A DNA stretch of 64,000 nt, from positions 38,341,518 to 38,405,517 of the forward strand of contig OY757939.1 in assembly GCA_963585895.1 (NCBI GenBank). The letters run 5' to 3'. How positions within the stretch are numbered: position 1 is the stretch's first letter; every line of letters begins with the position of its first letter. Made by a program: the position numbers and the translations under genes. Below, piece by piece: positions 39,770 to 50,144 of this stretch. The notes under the pieces were generated by a model. That model was given only the letters and a program-made list of their open reading frames with translations, ran no database searches and was not told the origin of the DNA. Origin of the DNA: Sepioteuthis lessoniana. Its lineage: Eukaryota > Mollusca > Cephalopoda > Myopsida > Loliginidae.

Positions 39770-39960
39770 CCTTATAGTTGACAGATCCAGACTACGCAGA
39801 TGATACAGTGCTTCTTGGAAATGCACCTGTTCAAACCGAATCTCTGCTGCATTGCAGGCAACAAGAGACGTGAGAGCAAATGTGAACTTAGATAAAACCG
39901 ATTTCATATGTTTTAACTAAGATGATACAATCTGCTGATTATATGCCAAGCCTCTGATAT
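39770..39960 (+). pseudogene. LINE reverse transcriptase fragment with YADD box
   Basis: Reads LTDPDYADDTVLLGNAPVQT and ESLLH, then a frameshift, then NLDKTDFICF and a stop. YADD (TACGCAGATGAT, 39790) is the catalytic motif C of reverse transcriptases; the two Asp bind metal. This is the palm region of the LINE whose C-terminus appears at 16.7, 41.4, 57.8 and 61.5 kb (inferred). The rest of the domain is absent. Confidence 0.75.
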
Positions 39961-39964
39961 TAGA

Positions 39965-40061
39965 AGACTAAACAAATGACTTAGGCAAAATTGAATTGTT
40001 AGAAATAGAACTGTTTGACTATTTAACTGTGTATAAACAAATAAGTAATGTTTATTTGATT
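39965..40061 (+). repeat. Element C body, left of a younger insertion
   Basis: CTAAACAAATGACTTAGGCA ... GTGTATAAACAAATAAGTAA. Ends in AATGTTTATTTGATT, the left target duplication of the next element. Confidence 0.6.
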
Positions 40062-40626
40062 GGTTCGTTTGGTTTGTTGGGTTTTATGGTATATCAACTT
40101 TTGTAGGTTATTTAACGCCAAATCCATTTTTATGTAAATAATCTGTTCTATTTAAAACAATTCAGTTTAGCATAAGTACACAGTTTAATTGTCAAAAACA
40201 TTTCCATTTCTAACTATTCAAGCAGTTGTATGTAACAATTCGGTTAAGTGTAAATACAGATTTAATATCCAAAAACAGTTCTATTTCAAATAATGCAGTT
40301 AAGCATAAGCATGCAGTTTAAATATATACGGTTAAATTGTCAAAAACATTTCTATTTCAAGCTATTCAGTTTACTCCAACAATTCATTTTAGCATAAGTA
40401 TGCTGTTAGTTCTATTTAACCAATAGATAGGGCCCTATCAGGTGCTACCACTCCGGACCAGAGTGGACGATGGCAATGAAAGGGTACTCCGCATTCCCCA
40501 AAGCTTCAGCATTGCTGGAACCTCACCATCAGATTGTTTCGTGTCATATCCAGGACACTCGTTAGGGGGGTCTTACCCCTCTGTAGAGGTGCAGTCAGTG
40601 TATTCTGCAGCCCCAGCCGACTGGGA
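40062..40626 (-). repeat. Element C, full-length, 15-bp target duplication
   Basis: AATGTTTATTTGATT lies at 40047-40061 and again at 40627-40641, exactly flanking a minus copy: (TTTGGTTTG) tail, GGCATAT-type GGTATATCAACTTTTGTAGG, body of about six units, head CCAATAGATAGGGCCCTATC ... GGGGGGTCTTACCCCTCTG ... CAGCCCCAGCCGACTGGG. This defines both ends of the family and shows that it retroposes as one unit. Confidence 0.92.
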
Positions 40627-40641
40627 AATGTTTATTTGATT

Positions 40642-40858
40642 AGGTTTCTTTGTTTAATGGCATTTCAACCTTCTCAGGTTATATAATGCCTAAGCCATCC
40701 TTTTAGAAGTGGTACTATTCAACCATTAGCTGGAAGGATTAGGGGAATTCATGTTTTTTCCGGAGTTCGAAAGTAAGCGTAATAGCACCACTGGAGTTCG
40801 AACTCGCTTACTACGATTCCGCAGTCCATCTCTTTAACCATTACACCACGAGGACACC
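40642..40858 (-). repeat. SINE-A, full-length
   Basis: AGGTTTCTTTGTTTAATGGC ... CATTAGCTGGAAGGATTAGG ... CCATTACACCACGAGGACAC. Directly follows the right target duplication of element C. Confidence 0.85.
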
Positions 40859-40859
40859 T

Positions 40860-41328
40860 TCTTGAGTAATGTTGAATAGAATTATTAGTGTTAAATAGCA
40901 ATACTTGGAACTCTTTAACTTGGTTCCTAATTTGAAATATTGGTATAACCCAGCAATACTTAGAACCAGTTAACTGTGTGCTAATGAAAAAATAGTGTTT
41001 AATAGAATAATCAGAGTTAAACAGCAATAAAGATAACCACTTCGGTGAGTGCAAATAAATTATTAATATTGAAATAATCATTAATATTTAGCAATATTTG
41101 AAATCATTTGACTGTATGAAAACAAATGATTAATAGCAATTAGAATTATTCGTGTTAGATAGAAATACTTGAAACCATTGAACTGTGGGCAAAAAATGAT
41201 CTCATGTTCATTTTAAAATGCTATCAACAAACTATATTTATAAATCATATATATATATATATATATAAACAGGATTTGGCATTAGATAACTTACAGTGGT
41301 TTATATGCTATTAAACCTAACCCAAACT
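40860..41328 (+). repeat. Element C body and tail
   Basis: Array of AATAGAATTATTAGTGTTAA / ATAGCAATACTTGGAAC units, then (TA)n at 41248-41267, then GGATTTGGCATTAGATAACT ... TATATGCTATTAAACC. Confidence 0.7.
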
Positions 41329-41364
41329 TTATATTGAACAACAAACCTCTGAAATTAAAAAACT

Positions 41365-41840
41365 AGTTCACTTACCTCAGTAGCAATATCTCTTCTACTG
41401 AAAGTGATGTCAACATAGGCATAGGTAAAGCATGGACAGGCTACTGACCATAAGAAAATCTGATTTCTCTGATAAGATAAAACGGAATACTTCTAAGTAT
41501 AGCCGTGTCTGTACAACTGTATGGATTTACCACTTGGACTTTAAGAATACTGCATGCAGGAAGCAACAAAATAGTCGCTGTACGGCCACTGACCTTGCAT
41601 CCCATAAACCATCCAGGACATGCTGAGTACTGCTGTAGAAAGAAAGGACGAACTTATAAGCAACGTTCTCCTTTGAACCCAACAGCTTTGGCCGCCTAGC
41701 AAAAACTTATATTCATCAGTTCTGTGCGTGTAGAGGTTTTGCCAAGGGCGATAACCGATAGGAACGGATGGCGAGAAATTATCAAAGGGATATGTGCCGT
41801 CAGCATGCTTCGATGATGATGATGATGATGATGATGATGA
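41365..41840 (+). pseudogene. LINE RT C-terminal relic with (GAT)n end
   Basis: Successive frames read YLSSNISSTESDVN, KAWTGY..., RKSDFSDKIKRN, YGFTTWTL, a decayed HPTKQQLYGHLPP region, and KG..DGWREIIK, ending ATGATGATGATGATGATGAT at 41813-41840. Many frameshifts. Family and end agree with 16.74-17.22 kb. The two ~64-codon ORFs here are pieces of it. Confidence 0.7.
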
Positions 41841-42345
41841 TAATGAAAAGATGGGTACGTCAACTAGTTTTTGTTACAGAATTCTAGTTCTGCATGAATC
41901 TAGTTCTGTTAACTCTCATTCAACTCTACCGTTTATCTAAGAAAAATGTTCTGCCGAGAAATTAATCATTTTCTGGTATTTATCAATGTCAAATGGTGAG
42001 TACCATTCTTTGCAAAGAATAATTGATTGGTTGCTGAAGAAGAAATGTCCTCAATTTAATTAAAGAAAATTAAGAAAAAGAAAAATTATCGGAATGAGAC
42101 AGAAAGAGATTTTTAAATAGTGAAAACATACTAACATCCTTGTCCACTGTGAAGAAAATTGGTCCACATTTTGCCAGATCCGATTCTACCATAAGAAAAA
42201 TGGATTCTAATCTTCCAAAGGAGATGACCAACAAAGCAAATGCGCTGCTCTCAAAGACAGAAAGAAAATCCAAACAAATGTGACATAAAAGTTCAAAATC
42301 AGTGATGGGAAGACTATCTCCAAGAACTATAACAGCTTAATTTTT
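41841..42345. other. Unannotated stretch
   Basis: The 67-codon minus ORF (42273-42070) has no recognisable motif. No repeats recognised. Confidence 0.4.
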
Positions 42346-42349
42346 ATCT

Positions 42350-42483
42350 TGCTTGCTTGGTTTTTCGGCGTATCAACTGTTTTCGGGTCCTTTAACGCCG
42401 AATTAAGTAATTTTTGAAAAATGTAAAACAATCCAGATTATCATAAGTACAATTTTTTTGTTTACACACAGTTAGATATAAAA
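42350..42483 (-). repeat. Element C, tail and body (left part, split by SINE-B)
   Basis: TTTTTCGGCGTATCAACTGT ... AACGCCGAATTAAG and one or two body units ending ACAGTTAGATATAAAA. Confidence 0.7.
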
Positions 42484-42781
42484 TAAGTAAAAAAAAAGTA
42501 AAGTTTGCAACCTTAGTCGAGGGTGACCCGAATGCTCCCTTTTAAAAAACTACTACACCGAAATGTAGGGGAGGACGCTACTCTATTCCCTAGATTGCTT
42601 CACTTTACCCTTGATCCTTACTTTATAATACTGAGTGTTAAGTTAGACCGCATCAACTACCATTTTTGAGTCTTTAGTATGACTCGACCTAGGATTGAAC
42701 CTCGGTCTTCCGGACCTTTGGCGAACACTCTACTCATTAGGCCAATGGGAACCTTCGGGTTACCCTCGAATAAGGTCTCCA
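42484..42781 (-). repeat. SINE-B inserted in element C
   Basis: Full minus copy (GTAAAGTTTGCAACCTTAGT ... ACTCATTAGGCCAATGGG) followed by a plus-strand piece of SINE-B 3' end (AACCTTCGGGTTACCCTCGA). Flanks ACAGTTAGATATAAAA and ACAGTTGAATATAAAA are an imperfect 16-bp target duplication. Confidence 0.85.
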
Positions 42782-43065
42782 ACAGTTGAATATAAAAACT
42801 GTTAATTTCAAACCATTCAGTTTATCGTAATTACACAGTTTCGTTCTGTTTGACCCATAGATTGGACCCTATCAGATGCTACCAGTCGGCGACAGAGTGG
42901 ACCTGGGAGCAATGGCAATAAACGGTTACACCGTATTTCCCAAAGCTCCAGCATTACTGGAGCCTCACCATCAGATTGTTTAGTGTCATATACAGGACAC
43001 TCGTTTTGGGAATCTTATCCCTCGGCAGAGATGGAGGGTATTCGCCAACCTCAGCCGACTGGACC
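42782..43065 (-). repeat. Element C, body and head (right part)
   Basis: AACTGTTAATTTCAAACCAT, then TTTGACCCATAGATTGGACC ... GGGAATCTTATCCCTCGGC ... CCTCAGCCGACTGG. Confidence 0.75.
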
Positions 43066-43388
43066 AAACTATAATAGTGACGAAAAGAAAATGCATTTAA
43101 AACAAAAATATGTGCTAAGAAGTCTTTGATAAAAAAAAAAGTCAAAGGCCGATTGCGCTTTGCTATTTTCTTTGTAAGATGTTATTCAGGTGAACATCAT
43201 ACCTTGTCAAGTATGATTGATTCGTTGCATGCAGTTGCGTTCTAACATAACCATAAAATTTTCTCAAATAATTTTAAATGTTTAACTACAACGAAAAGAA
43301 GTTAAACGCTTTCTCGTTAAAGCTAGATTGGCAACGATTTTTACGAACATAAAATACATAAACACAACAGAACTATATTGATTTGTGC
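43066..43388. other. Unannotated stretch
   Basis: Nothing recognised. Confidence 0.4.
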
Positions 43389-43389
43389 A

Positions 43390-43650
43390 TGGGCGTTTCG
43401 GGTGGTATAATGGTTAGCAGGCTAGACAAGCAAACCTTCACGAGTGAGTTCGAGTCCCATTGGGTGCCCCATTCATAGGGCCGTCTGCCACATCTAAGCA
43501 AAAAGCTTTGTAAATTATAACTGCATCTATGACGCCTGGGGTTGGCATGCTAAAATGACAAACCTTCACGAGTGAGTCTTGGTCTCATTAGTAGTTTCAT
43601 TCATACAGCCTTTTGCCTTATCCAACGAAAAAAATTTATTAAATTTTTAC
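43390..43650 (+). repeat. Two SINE-E units in tandem (dimer)
   Basis: Unit 1 (about 43390-43525): GGGCGTTTCGGGTGGTATAA, GAGTTCGAGTCCCATTGGGT, CCACATCTAAGCAAAAAGCT. Unit 2 (about 43526-43650), more decayed: GACGCCTGGGGTTGGCATGC, CACGAGTGAGTCTTGGTCTC, CTTATCCAACGAAAAAAATT. ATTGATTTGTGC precedes the pair and ATTGATTCGTGC follows it, so the dimer may have inserted as one unit. Confidence 0.75.
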
Positions 43651-43769
43651 ATTGATTCGTGCTGAGCCTTATGTATTAAGGCTAACTAAATGCCTTTTCG
43701 CAATAAGAAAAAAAACTAAAATAGACGGCTGTCCATAACTATCTTTAAGGGAATAAAGTTGACATGTAT

Positions 43770-43915
43770 GACATTATACAGCATTTGATGGAGAGTTTCC
43801 AGTTCTAGACTTTTGGGGCATGTTAAATACCCCTTTACTGCGATTACTCACAGACCCACTCTGACCCCGAGGAGTAGTACCTGTTAGGGTCCTCTCAGTG
43901 GGTCAAATGAACTTT
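43770..43915 (+). repeat. Element C head fragment
   Basis: GCATGTTAAATACCCCTTTA ... CCACTCTGACCCCGAGGAGT ... TCAGTGGGTCAAATGAAC. Confidence 0.55.
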
Positions 43916-44321
43916 TCTAAAAATCACGTTTCGTTTATCGCGTAGTCGCAATTCAGGACGTTAGCCATCACACCTCGGGGTCTCCACAGTTTGAAAATTT
44001 TAAGTATTAGATTGACATACTTGATACTAAAAACTGTAATTTATTTGTATTAAGAATAGTTACTTAAAGCTCAAATTGTTCACTAAGATTAATTATCTTT
44101 TGTTACATGAGGCCATATAAGTATGCGCTAAATATTTGTATTAGATAGAAATACTTGAAACCAGATGACAAAGTGATTTGTATTAAGAATAGTTACTTCT
44201 ATTTACTAAGGATTATTATCATCTGTTACATGAAACCATACGACTGCGTGCGAACAAAAGACGGTTATTAAATAGAAAAAAATTAAGTGGAACCATGTAA
44301 TTATCAGTATTAGATTGGATT

Positions 44322-44327
<6 letters not shown>

Positions 44328-44380
<53 letters not shown>
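44328..44380. repeat. (TA)n
   Basis: About 26 TA repeats. Confidence 0.97.
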
Positions 44381-44383
<3 letters not shown>

Positions 44384-44384
44384 T

Positions 44385-45195
44385 TTGATTTGGTTTTAAG
44401 GCATATCATCTATTGTTGCTAATTTAATGGCAAATGCACTTCATATATATATATATATATATAATTTGGGTGAGTTTTTTTATGGCATATGGTTGTTTAA
44501 TGCCAAATCATCTTCATATATATATATATATACATGTGTGTGTGTGTGTGTGTGTGTGTGATATAGAATTTGGTTGAGTTTGATTTTATGGCATATCATC
44601 CATTGTTGGTTATTTAATACCAAAATCCTCTTTATTAATACATATTATATATATAGGATTTGGTTTGATTGGGTTTATGGTATATCAAACATGGTTGGTT
44701 ATTTGATACCTATTTTTACATATATGTTAAATATATGATTTGTAAACACATTTTGTAGATACACACAGATAAATTACCAAACCATTCTATTCCTAACAAT
44801 GCTATTAACATAAGTCAACACAGTTAAACGGTTCCAAATATTGCTATGTATCACTAACAATTCATTTAAATATTGTAATTTGTTTACACACAGATGATTA
44901 AACAGTTCTATTTTACCCAATTAAATTCATCATAAGTCATTTGTTTGCACTAATTTTAAATGTCTAACAGTTTTATTTAACCCATAGATGGGACCCTATC
45001 AGGTGCCACCACTCCGGGATAGAGTGAAACTGGGAGCAATGGCAATGGAGGAGTACTCCGCATTTTCTACAGTTCCAGCATTACTGGAGCCTCACTGTCA
45101 GATTGTTTTGTGTCATATCCAAAACACTCATTGGGGGGAAGAATCTTACCCCTCTGCAGAGATGCAGTTGGTGTATAATACAGCCCTAACTGAAT
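44385..45195 (-). repeat. Element C with four serial tail copies
   Basis: The tail motif (TTTTATGGCATATCA-CC-TTGTTGGTTATTTAATGCCAAAT) appears at about 44393, 44478, 44583 and 44667. Copies are separated by TA or TA/GT tracts. Then a body and one head (CCATAGATGGGACCCTATCA ... GAATCTTACCCCTCTGC ... CAGCCCTAACTGAATGGG). Confidence 0.8.
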
Positions 45196-45399
45196 GGGTT
45201 GTATTAGATTGGAATACTTGAAGCTATACTACTTTTCTAAGAATTACTATTACTTACTTGGAACCATATAACTATGTGCAAACAAATAATCATTATTAAA
45301 TGGTACTAATTACTTGAAACTATATAATCATCATTTATAGAGAGGAATACTTGAAGTTCTACAACAGTCTGAAAATTATTTTTATCTAATAGGATTAGG

Positions 45400-45692
45400 A
45401 TATAACTTTGTGAAAAAAAACTTTTGAAAACATCCTTAAAAATGTAAATATAAATCTACAATGGACATAATTCTTTAAACTCCAGCTATGAAAAAAACCA
45501 AGATGAGCTGAGATGCCATTAAACACAATAAATCAACAAGAAATGTCTATAACCGCTCAATGACCGTGCTTCTCAAACCTATAGACATAAAATAACCTTC
45601 GACCGGTTGACTTACCGCTAAAATCAATGACTCAATCAATCTAAATATTGTAATGAACACGATGCCTTAAACTTTAGCTATGAAATAATCAA
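45400..45692 (+). repeat. Repeat F, two ~140-bp units
   Basis: Units share ATGAACACGATGCCTTAAAC, TTTAGCTATGAAATAA, CGACCGGTTGACTTACCG and AAATCAATGACTCAATCAAT. They recur at 46.18-46.40 and 48.40-48.48 kb. Their end (GTTGACATGCCATTAAA) resembles the A/C tail. Confidence 0.55.
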
Positions 45693-46175
45693 ATATAATG
45701 GCCGAGGGATTTCGGTTTATGCCTTTGGGTTTAGTTAGGCTAAGAACCTTTCGGCTGAGTGCATGGGTTACTTAGGTGCAATATTAACACAGGTGTTCGC
45801 GCATGCGCGGGCGGAACGGACGTGTCACTCAGAGATATCACAATAGCCCACATTGGAAGCAGAGTTACGGAGTGCGGGTTACGCCATGCACCGGAAGAGA
45901 GCGGAGGATTTTGGGAGATTTTGAAAAAGTCAGTGAGTTGAGTCTAGATACCGGACGAGTAGAGATGAGACCTGCGCCGGGTGAAGACGGTTGGTTTTCG
46001 CTTGCTCGCGAAGACCTTTGTGGCGGGTGCCACACGTGTTGGGGGGTGGACAGATGAAAAAGAAAGTGTATCTCTCTTCCTTATGTCGAAACCTTTAACT
46101 CAAAGGTAATAAAAGGTTTCGTACCTGAACTGAGAAGTCGTTACGTGTTTTTCGAATTTCGAGATTCCTATGTTC
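45693..46175 (+). mobile_element. GC-rich LTR-like insertion within repeat F
   Basis: Repeat F is interrupted by ~480 bp of GC-rich DNA (GGTGTTCGCGCATGCGCGGG, GAGACCTGCGCCGGGTG, GCCACACGTGTTGG). A polyadenylation-like GGTAATAAAAGG near 46109 is followed by TGAGAAGTCGTTACGTG, an arrangement like the R-U5 end of an LTR. Exact ends and target duplication were not established. ORFs at 45759-45941 and 45803-46057 are inside it and unassigned. Confidence 0.45.
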
Positions 46176-46400
46176 TATGTATATATGTAATGAACGTCCA
46201 ATGCACATTTCGCATATTCCTGTATATGGACATAGTACAATAATCCGAGATGCGTTGACATGCCATTAAACGCAATCAATCAATTAAAAATCTCTAAAAC
46301 AGCTCAAAGAATATGATGCTCTTAAGTCCTGACATAAAATAACCTTAGACGTGTTGACATGCCGTTAAAATCAATGAATCAGTCAATCTTAATTAGCATC
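46176..46400 (+). repeat. Repeat F, continued
   Basis: ATGTAATGAACGTCCAATGC, GAGATGCGTTGACATGCCAT, GACGTGTTGACATGCCGTTA, AATCAATGAATCAGTCAAT. Confidence 0.55.
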
Positions 46401-46765
46401 GAGCAAACCAATACCTATATTACGTGAGAAGAGGAAACAAACTTAAGATGAAAGAAAAATTGAAAACGAACTTATTAATTATATTCTGTTGAATCATTGT
46501 CTAATTTGAGGTGGGGTTCAGTTATTGTTTTCTAAATTACAGGTAAATCTCCATGCCAGTATATTTTCTGGATAACTATTTACCGAGGCTCTCAAATTGG
46601 TCTTAATAAAAGAAATTTTTGTGTTGATGGAGTCCAGCCTGAGCAACATTCAATTATCTGAACGACAGTTGCTTTTAATTAAGTTGAAACTTATTAAATC
46701 GGCGAAAAGAAAAGCGAGTTAATACTTAGTGTTGCCTGAAAAGACTTTCTTAGGAGATTACCAAT

Positions 46766-46767
<2 letters not shown>
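46401..46767. other. AT-rich stretch without a gene
   Basis: Nothing recognised. Confidence 0.4.
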
Positions 46768-46796
<29 letters not shown>

Positions 46797-46810
46797 AAGA
46801 AGAAGAAGAA
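46768..46810. repeat. (AAG)n
   Basis: About 14 AAG repeats. They translate to the FFFF or LLLL stretches in overlapping minus ORFs. Confidence 0.97.
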
Positions 46811-46860
46811 ACATGTGATTGGTATAATCCTTTCTGCAACGTACATTAATTCTGGCTCTT

Positions 46861-47425
<565 letters not shown>

Positions 47426-47511
47426 CAGCATATTCAGCGTTCTTTTTTTTTTTTTCAATATCCCTTGCTATTTTTACAACACTTTTGTTCTAAAGAAAAC
47501 AGGATCTTATT

Positions 47512-47925
47512 AGTTTGGTTTGGTTAGGTTAGGTTTTATGGCATTTCAACCATTGTAGGTTATTTAAAGCCGAATCCATTTTTATACATATGAATAGTTC
47601 TATTTCAAACAAGTCAATTAAGCGTAAGTAAAGTTTTTTTTATTTACACAAAGTTAAATGTAAAAAATCATTCTATATCAAGCAATCTAGTTTAGTATAA
47701 GTAACATTACCCGTAGATAGGACCCTATCAAGTGCTACCACTCCAGGATAGAGTGGAGCTGGGAGCGATGGCAATAAAGGGGTACTCTACATTCCCCAAA
47801 GCTCCAGCATTACTGGAGTTTCACCATCAGATTGTTTAGTGTCTTATCCAAGACACTCGTTGGGGGCGTCTTACCCCTCTGCAGAGATGCAGTCAGTGGA
47901 TTCTGCAACCCCAGCCGACAGGGCT
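47512..47925 (-). repeat. Element C, full-length short copy
   Basis: Tail (TTTGGTTTGGTTAGGTTAGG, TTTTATGGCATTTCAACC), two body units, head CCGTAGATAGGACCCTATCA ... GGGGGCGTCTTACCCCTCTG ... ACCCCAGCCGACAGGGC. Confidence 0.85.
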
Positions 47926-47964
47926 ACATCATTTTTTAATAAAACAATATATTATCAAAAATGT

Positions 47965-48330
47965 TATCTCTCTGTTGGCATAGCTTAAAATATGCTGACA
48001 GTATCCACCCCTGCAGAGGAGTAGTAATTTAATAAACCTTTTACTCAGGTGTGGCACAACGCCTTATGAATGAGGCACCTAATGAGACTCGAACTCGTGA
48101 AGGTTTGCTAGTCTAGCTTGCTAACCATTACACCAGCCGAAGTGCAACTGAAGAAGAGTAAGACTCTTTCTCCTCCACCTTATGACGCGAAACTGCCTCA
48201 GTTGGCGAGGCTCCAGTTCTAAATATCTTGGGACCGTTGATTCCCCCTTCATTAACATTACTCCCAGATCCATTTTGTTAGGGTCTTATCTATGAGTCAA
48301 ATAGATCTATTTCAAAAGTAATCGGACTGG
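47965..48330 (+). repeat. Element C head variant carrying SINE-E
   Basis: Head pieces CTCTGTTGGCATAGCTTAAA...CCCTGCAGAGGAGTAG and AAGAAGAGTAAGACTCTTTC ... TAGGGTCTTATCTATGAGTC are separated by a minus SINE-E (about 48028-48150). Confidence 0.65.
48028..48150 (-). repeat. SINE-E
   Basis: AATTTAATAAACCTTTTACT, GAGGCACCTAATGAGACTCG, TTGCTAACCATTACACCAGC, GAAGTGCAAC. No clean target duplication seen. Confidence 0.8.
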
Positions 48331-48369
48331 ACTGTGTACAAAAAATCTTGAGAAAACAACAACGCGAAA

Positions 48370-48396
48370 ATATATATATATATATATATATATATA
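48370..48396. repeat. (TA)n next to a repeat F end
   Basis: TA tract followed by GTGTAATGAACTTGACATTC ... GACGGGTTGACACGTCATTA (repeat F, to about 48480). Confidence 0.85.
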
Positions 48397-48654
48397 CGTG
48401 TAATGAACTTGACATTCTAAATTCTAGACATATAATAACCACAGACGGGTTGACACGTCATTAAATCAATAACTGAATTAAAACGGATATTATCATGTAA
48501 TATTTATAACCAAACTCTACAGCATTGAAACTCTGCCACCAAAAATATAAATGATAAATAAAAAACCTCTTATATATATTCATGCAATTTTATTTTTGAA
48601 TATAGATGTGTTGCAAATAATTTTTTAAAATCATAAATTTCTTTATGTGTACGT

Positions 48655-48669
48655 ACTTAGGAGGGGGAT

Positions 48670-48730
<61 letters not shown>

Positions 48731-48780
48731 GTATATATATAGTATCCCCCTCCTAAGTATATATACAATATATATATATA
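48655..48780. repeat. (TA)n hairpin with GTACTTAGGAGGGGGATACT arms
   Basis: TACTTAGGAGGGGGATACTA (48654-48673) and TAGTATCCCCCTCCTAAGTA (48740-48759) are inverted copies enclosing (TA)n. This is a perfect ~20-bp-arm hairpin. Confidence 0.85.
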
Positions 48781-48782
48781 GT

Positions 48783-48843
48783 ATGGCACTTGATGCCTCC
48801 TTGCTTAACACTCAGCATTATAAGGTACAGATCAAGGGTAAAT
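48783..48843 (+). repeat. SINE-B internal fragment
   Basis: GGCACTTGATGCCTCCTTGC ... GTACAGATCAAGGGTAAA between the TA hairpin and (GT)n (48853-48895). Confidence 0.8.
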
Positions 48844-48852
48844 ATATACATA

Positions 48853-48920
48853 TGTGTGTGTGTGTGTGTGTGTATGTGTGTGTGTGTGTGTGTGTTTAAG
48901 AAAGAAAGAAAGAAAGAAAT
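48853..48920. repeat. (GT)n then (GAAA)n
   Basis: GT runs to 48895, then AAGAAAGAAAGAAAGAAAG. ORFs here are artefacts. Confidence 0.95.
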
Positions 48921-49270
48921 GTGGATCAATTTTTTATACAATCTATGGACACTAAGTATCTTCCGTTGTAAATTGCCTGTAATGAATATGTTGGCTTATC
49001 ACAAGTTATATAGTCTTGTAGGAGCCATATTTGCCTACATTTGTTACACGCATATTTACCATTCTTGTGTATATGCAATTATTGAAATTCGGTTAAACAT
49101 TTACAGTACTTTTGCTTAAACCAGCAAAAATAATTGATTTGTTTTGAGAACGTTATACGTATTTATTCATTTCACAAACGTTTTATCACCCTATTGATTT
49201 TACATCGTACTCGGAACACGTGTACACAAAGAATTCACATAGCCATAAGCCCTCTCGATATCAACGACGG
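48921..49270. other. Unannotated AT-rich stretch
   Basis: Nothing recognised. Confidence 0.4.
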
Positions 49271-49495
49271 TTGGAGTCATTGTGGTGTAATGGTTAAAGT
49301 GTCGGGCTGCAGAATCGTAGTAAGCAAGTTCGAAACCAGTTGCGCTATTACATTCACTTTCGGACAAATACCCTTGGCAAAGGTATGAACCCCCTTATCC
49401 TCCCAGCTATGGTTTAGATAGTACTACCGCTGTTCTTCTAGAAGAATGGCTTTGGCAATAAATAACCTACAAAGTTTGATATGCCATAAAAAAAC
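49271..49495 (+). repeat. SINE-A, full-length
   Basis: GGAGTCATTGTGGTGTAATG (box A), GCAAGTTCGAAACCAGTTGC, CCCTTGGCAAAGGTATGAAC, TTTGGCAATAAATAACC, GATATGCCATAAAA. Flanks TCGATATCAACG and TCGATATTTACG are an imperfect target duplication. Confidence 0.85.
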
Positions 49496-49599
49496 AATCG
49501 ATATTTACGCCAATAGAGTGTACGATGGATGCACCCAAAGTAATGCCTACAATTTATTTCTATTGAAGACACAAAATTTTAAAATAGAGATTGTATGAC

Positions 49600-50144
49600 A
49601 AGATACAGTTCGGCCGGCTGGGGATGTGACAGCACCTATCTGGTCTGATGCCTTCGTGACTCTGGTTACGGTAATCGGTCGAGGCTGCCTGACGTGGGTG
49701 CCGGGAAGGCCCAGCATTTGCGTCACGCGGCTGAGACTGATATATTCCTCGAGCCTTAGGGGGCCATCTCCCCAGGCTTTAAACCTCCTTGGAAGGGCTA
49801 GGTTTATCCCCTGGCACCTGAAGCGCCTTTTTAGGGGAATGCCGATGGGGCCCGAGGCATTTCTGGAGTCGCCGAGCTTGTCTGAGCTACGGCCCAACGT
49901 CTGGTACCTACATTTAAAAAGGCCTTGTACAATACTCGTGTTTTTTCACTGAAGTCTGGGATATGACCAATTTTCTCAAATTTTTTTTCTGGATATTCTA
50001 GCTGTTCACAAAAGTCTGGATGGTTTCGATTCTTCCACTGCTTTCCAATTTCCCCAGTTTTAAGACCTCTGGGGCTATCCCAAGTGCACTAACTACAATT
50101 GGTATCACCGTCTCCCTCGTATTCCCCTGCTTTTTCAGTTCTCA
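49600..50144 (-). pseudogene. LINE-J coding relic, downstream part
   Basis: The minus strand reads ELKKQGNTRETVIPIVVSAL and GIAPEVLK from 50141, then shifts frame through KTRVLYKAFLN. It then runs into a GC-rich ~300 bp tract also found at 21268-21405. The VIPIVV.ALG..P block is a conserved piece near the C-terminus of one group of non-LTR retrotransposons. The ORFs 49897-49547 (minus) and 49626-49952 (plus) are pieces or shadows. An LTR interrupts the upstream side. Confidence 0.7.

Noticed and set aside
40442-40639. 65-codon ORF and similar ones at 13691, 22680, 26293, 44988, 58608 (minus), 63262
   Set aside because: All are translations of the element C head in various frames.
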